From NCBI RefSeq assembly GCF_029338195.1, contig NZ_CP119779.1:1488001-1552000 (forward strand): DNA of 64,000 nt. The letters run 5' to 3'. This DNA comes from Haloarcula litorea (lineage in GTDB: Archaea; Halobacteriota; Halobacteria; Halobacteriales; Haloarculaceae). Below, one piece after another: positions 62,342 through 64,000 of this stretch. The notes beneath the pieces were generated by a model. It saw nothing but the letters and a program-made list of their open reading frames with translations. It ran no database searches and had not been told where the DNA came from. Position 1 is the first letter of the stretch. Every line of letters starts with the position of its first letter. A program made the translations under genes and the position numbers.

Positions 62342-62758
62342 ATGACAAAGGCGCTCAAGGCGTCCGGATTCCTCGGACTCGCGACGATGATGACCGTCGG
62401 GCTCTACCAGTTCGTCCGGCTCGCGGGCGGACAGGGCGTCCCGGGGTGGATGATCGGCGGGCACGCACACCTCGGGGTGCTGTCGATCCTGGCGATCGTG
62501 CTGGGCTTTGCCGTCCCGGCGGTGGGCGTGACCGGCCGACTTCGGACCGCCGTGACGGGGTTGTTCGTCGCTGGCCAGTGGGGCATCCCCGGGATCGTCT
62601 GGCTCGGCGAGGGGTTCGGGCTGGGGTTCCTGATGCCGACGGGGTTCCTCTGGGGCGGGGCCCTCGTCGTCTCGATGCTGATCATGTTCTACAAGACGAT
62701 CACCCAGCCGAGCGACGCCGGCGGCGGGCAGCCCGGCTTCTCGCCGGCCGACGACTGA
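62342..62758 (+). CDS. Four-helix membrane protein of unknown function
   Basis: A 138-residue protein with about four hydrophobic helices (residues 9-26, 43-65, 71-90, 94-118). The segment GGHAHLGVLSILAIVLGFA holds a pair of His residues in or near the membrane, which could bind metal or heme, as in small respiratory membrane proteins; this is inference. The tail is acidic. ATG 62342 is preferred to a GTG eight codons upstream; ACTTAAGTG lies 31-37 bases before it as a likely TATA element. It is convergent with the kinase gene at the right edge. Confidence 0.7.
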   Translation: MTKALKASGFLGLATMMTVGLYQFVRLAGGQGVPGWMIGGHAHLGVLSILAIVLGFAVPAVGVTGRLRTAVTGLFVAGQWGIPGIVWLGEGFGLGFLMPTGFLWGGALVVSMLIMFYKTITQPSDAGGGQPGFSPADD

Positions 62759-62767
62759 CGGCGGCCG

Positions 62768-64000
62768 TCAGTCCGCGCTGGGGAACGTGAGCCGGATGCC
62801 GCTCCCGTCGTCGACGACGTCCATCCGGCCGCCGCTGTTGTCGACAGCCCACTTCACCAGCCAGAGCTCGACGCCCGGTGCGTGGTCGAGCTGGCGTTCG
62901 GACCCGCGCTGGAGGACCCGCTGTTCGATGTCCGAGAGGTTGCCGGTGGCCGTCCGGACGGTCAGCTCGACGGTGTCCTCGTCCGACGGGCCGGCGACGG
63001 CGATCGTGATCCCGCCCTCGTCCGACCCGCGCTCGATGGCCCGCTCGACCAGCTGCTCGACGCAGGCGTGGATCGTGCCCGGACACCGCCCGCGGGCGGT
63101 CTCGGGGGCCGACACCGCGACCGGGACGTCCGGATACGTGGCACGAGCGTGTGCCGCCACCTCCTCGGCGACCGCGGCGAGGTCGCTCGGGTGACTGTCC
63201 GTCTCCGTCGGGTCGATGCTCCGGTTGAACTGCCGGGCGGCGTCGCTGATGTCGAGCAGGTCCGTGGCGGCCACCTCGATGCGGGACGCGAGCTCGCGCA
63301 GCTCGTCGGCGCTGATCTCCTCGGCCACCCTCGTGATGTGGTCGGCGGTGCCGGCGACGACGGTCATCTTGTTGCGGATGTTGTGTCGGAGGACCCGGTC
63401 CAGCACGGAGAGCCGGTTCTGGTGTTCGGCGATGTCGGAGATGTCGCGGCCCACCAGGATGACGCGGCGAGCGAGCCCCTCCGACTCGAAGTCCGCCCGC
63501 TGTGCGCGGAACTGGAAGACAGCGCGGCCCCGGCCGAGCGTGTCGAGCGCCAGTTCGAACGACTCGGGACCGCCCGTGTCGGCCACGTCGGCCAGCGCGG
63601 ACTGGACCGCCGCGGCGTCGCGGGGCTCGAACACCGCCGTCAGCTCCCGCTCGACGAGCTGGTCGGGGCCGAACGCCGCCACCGCGGCCCGGTTCGCGTA
63701 CTGGATGCGCTCCTCGTCGTCGAGGACCAGCACCGGGTCGTCGATGGACTGGACGATGCGCTCGTACTGCTCCAGCAGGGTCGTCCGGGTCTTCCGATCG
63801 GTGATGTCGCGCTGGAACCCGAGGAAGTGGGTCACGTCGCCGTCCGGGCCGCGGATCGGCTCGATGTCCAACGCGTTCCAGAACGGCTCGCCGCTGGCCC
63901 GGTAGTTCAGGATCTCGACCGACACCGGCTCCTCGGCCTCCAGCGCCGCGCGGATCTCGTCGACGGTGGCCTCGTCGGTCCCCTCGCCCTGGAGGAACCG
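62768..64000 (-). CDS. LOV-like PAS histidine kinase, 5' end outside window
   Basis: The C-terminal 410 residues are seen; the frame runs off the right edge. The first visible residues are RFLQGEGTDEATVDEI, then ILNYRASGEPFWNALDIEP and FLGFQRDITDRK. This is the second half of a LOV-type PAS domain, whose motif NCRFLQ would hold the photoactive Cys just outside the window. A second PAS domain follows (about 80-205: PVLVLDDEERIQYANRAA). The H-box is VLRHNIRNKMTVV, and the ATPase domain is shortened: the N-box reads CVEQLVERAIE, lacking the usual Asn. Function: soluble light or redox sensor kinase, inferred. Confidence 0.85.
   Translation of the reverse strand, partial: RFLQGEGTDEATVDEIRAALEAEEPVSVEILNYRASGEPFWNALDIEPIRGPDGDVTHFLGFQRDITDRKTRTTLLEQYERIVQSIDDPVLVLDDEERIQYANRAAVAAFGPDQLVERELTAVFEPRDAAAVQSALADVADTGGPESFELALDTLGRGRAVFQFRAQRADFESEGLARRVILVGRDISDIAEHQNRLSVLDRVLRHNIRNKMTVVAGTADHITRVAEEISADELRELASRIEVAATDLLDISDAARQFNRSIDPTETDSHPSDLAAVAEEVAAHARATYPDVPVAVSAPETARGRCPGTIHACVEQLVERAIERGSDEGGITIAVAGPSDEDTVELTVRTATGNLSDIEQRVLQRGSERQLDHAPGVELWLVKWAVDNSGGRMDVVDDGSGIRLTFPSAD

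Noticed and set aside
61836-62348. A 170-codon minus-strand frame in the thermosome downstream gap
   Set aside because: It is dominated by Arg and Ser, has no recognisable domain, and conflicts with the lipoprotein-like remnant and the promoter of the next gene.

Overview
This is a high-GC archaeal chromosome segment from a member of the class Halobacteria. The proteins are strongly acidic. Promoters are short TATA-like boxes about 26-32 bases upstream of start codons, which fits leaderless transcripts. The window also carries haloarchaeal hallmark genes: a fused Kae1-Bud32, a thermosome, a Bat-type HTH regulator, a chemotaxis transducer, DUF5786/DUF5808 proteins, and archaeal L40e, S24e and S27ae. 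A Haloarcula-like relative is plausible but not proved. I see no transposase, integrase, CRISPR array, rRNA or replication origin. The segment reads as ordinary core chromosome with patchy accessory loci.

Layout: 0-9 kb holds a PhnP-like hydrolase, a REC-PAS protein, an AAA+ ATPase, a five-repeat DUF1508 membrane protein, a flavin-binding PNPOx-like protein, a thiolase, a TrmB regulator and a PaaI-type thioesterase. 9-20 kb holds a cation/proton antiporter with RCK domains, an acyl-CoA synthetase, serS, a Nudix hydrolase, a peroxiredoxin with a very long acidic tail, tsr3, a 39-residue zinc protein, an enolase-superfamily enzyme and rpl40e. 20-28.5 kb holds metallo-hydrolase, lipoprotein, ThuA, DUF99, uracil-DNA glycosylase and RidA genes, a phnD-phnC-phnE type uptake operon and hisH. 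28.4-37 kb holds a 34-bp tandem repeat, a two-TM potassium channel with two RCK domains, ilvA, tRNA-Ser, a PAS histidine kinase, and AKR, PhzF and PfpI genes.

37-44.5 kb holds a DUF2178 membrane protein/HTH gene pair behind three abutting palindromes, an oxidoreductase, RNase Z, two related secreted proteins, a TrkA protein and a short-ORF/PIN-like pair. 44.5-53 kb holds a transducer, SDR, RdgB, a six-hairpin intergenic cluster, MazG-like and EamA proteins, then an information-processing run (kae1-bud32, rps27ae, rps24e, a zinc ribbon, an RFC-like ATPase). 53-58 kb is a sensory cluster (histidine kinase, Bat regulator, divergent histidine kinase), followed by tRNA-Gly, nadE, a small conserved gene and the thermosome. 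The right edge cuts a LOV-like PAS histidine kinase.

Themes: potassium and ion homeostasis (three RCK proteins), acyl-CoA metabolism, nucleotide-pool cleaning and repair (RdgB, MazG-like, Nudix, UDG), and phospho-relay or transcriptional sensing (four kinases, one receiver, one Bat, one transducer). The observations I rate highest are the palindrome array of the HTH/DUF2178 pair, the sequon-rich insertion splitting a secreted domain, the hairpin cluster, and the LOV-like kinase. Domain and family names come from recognition of motifs, not from database searches.
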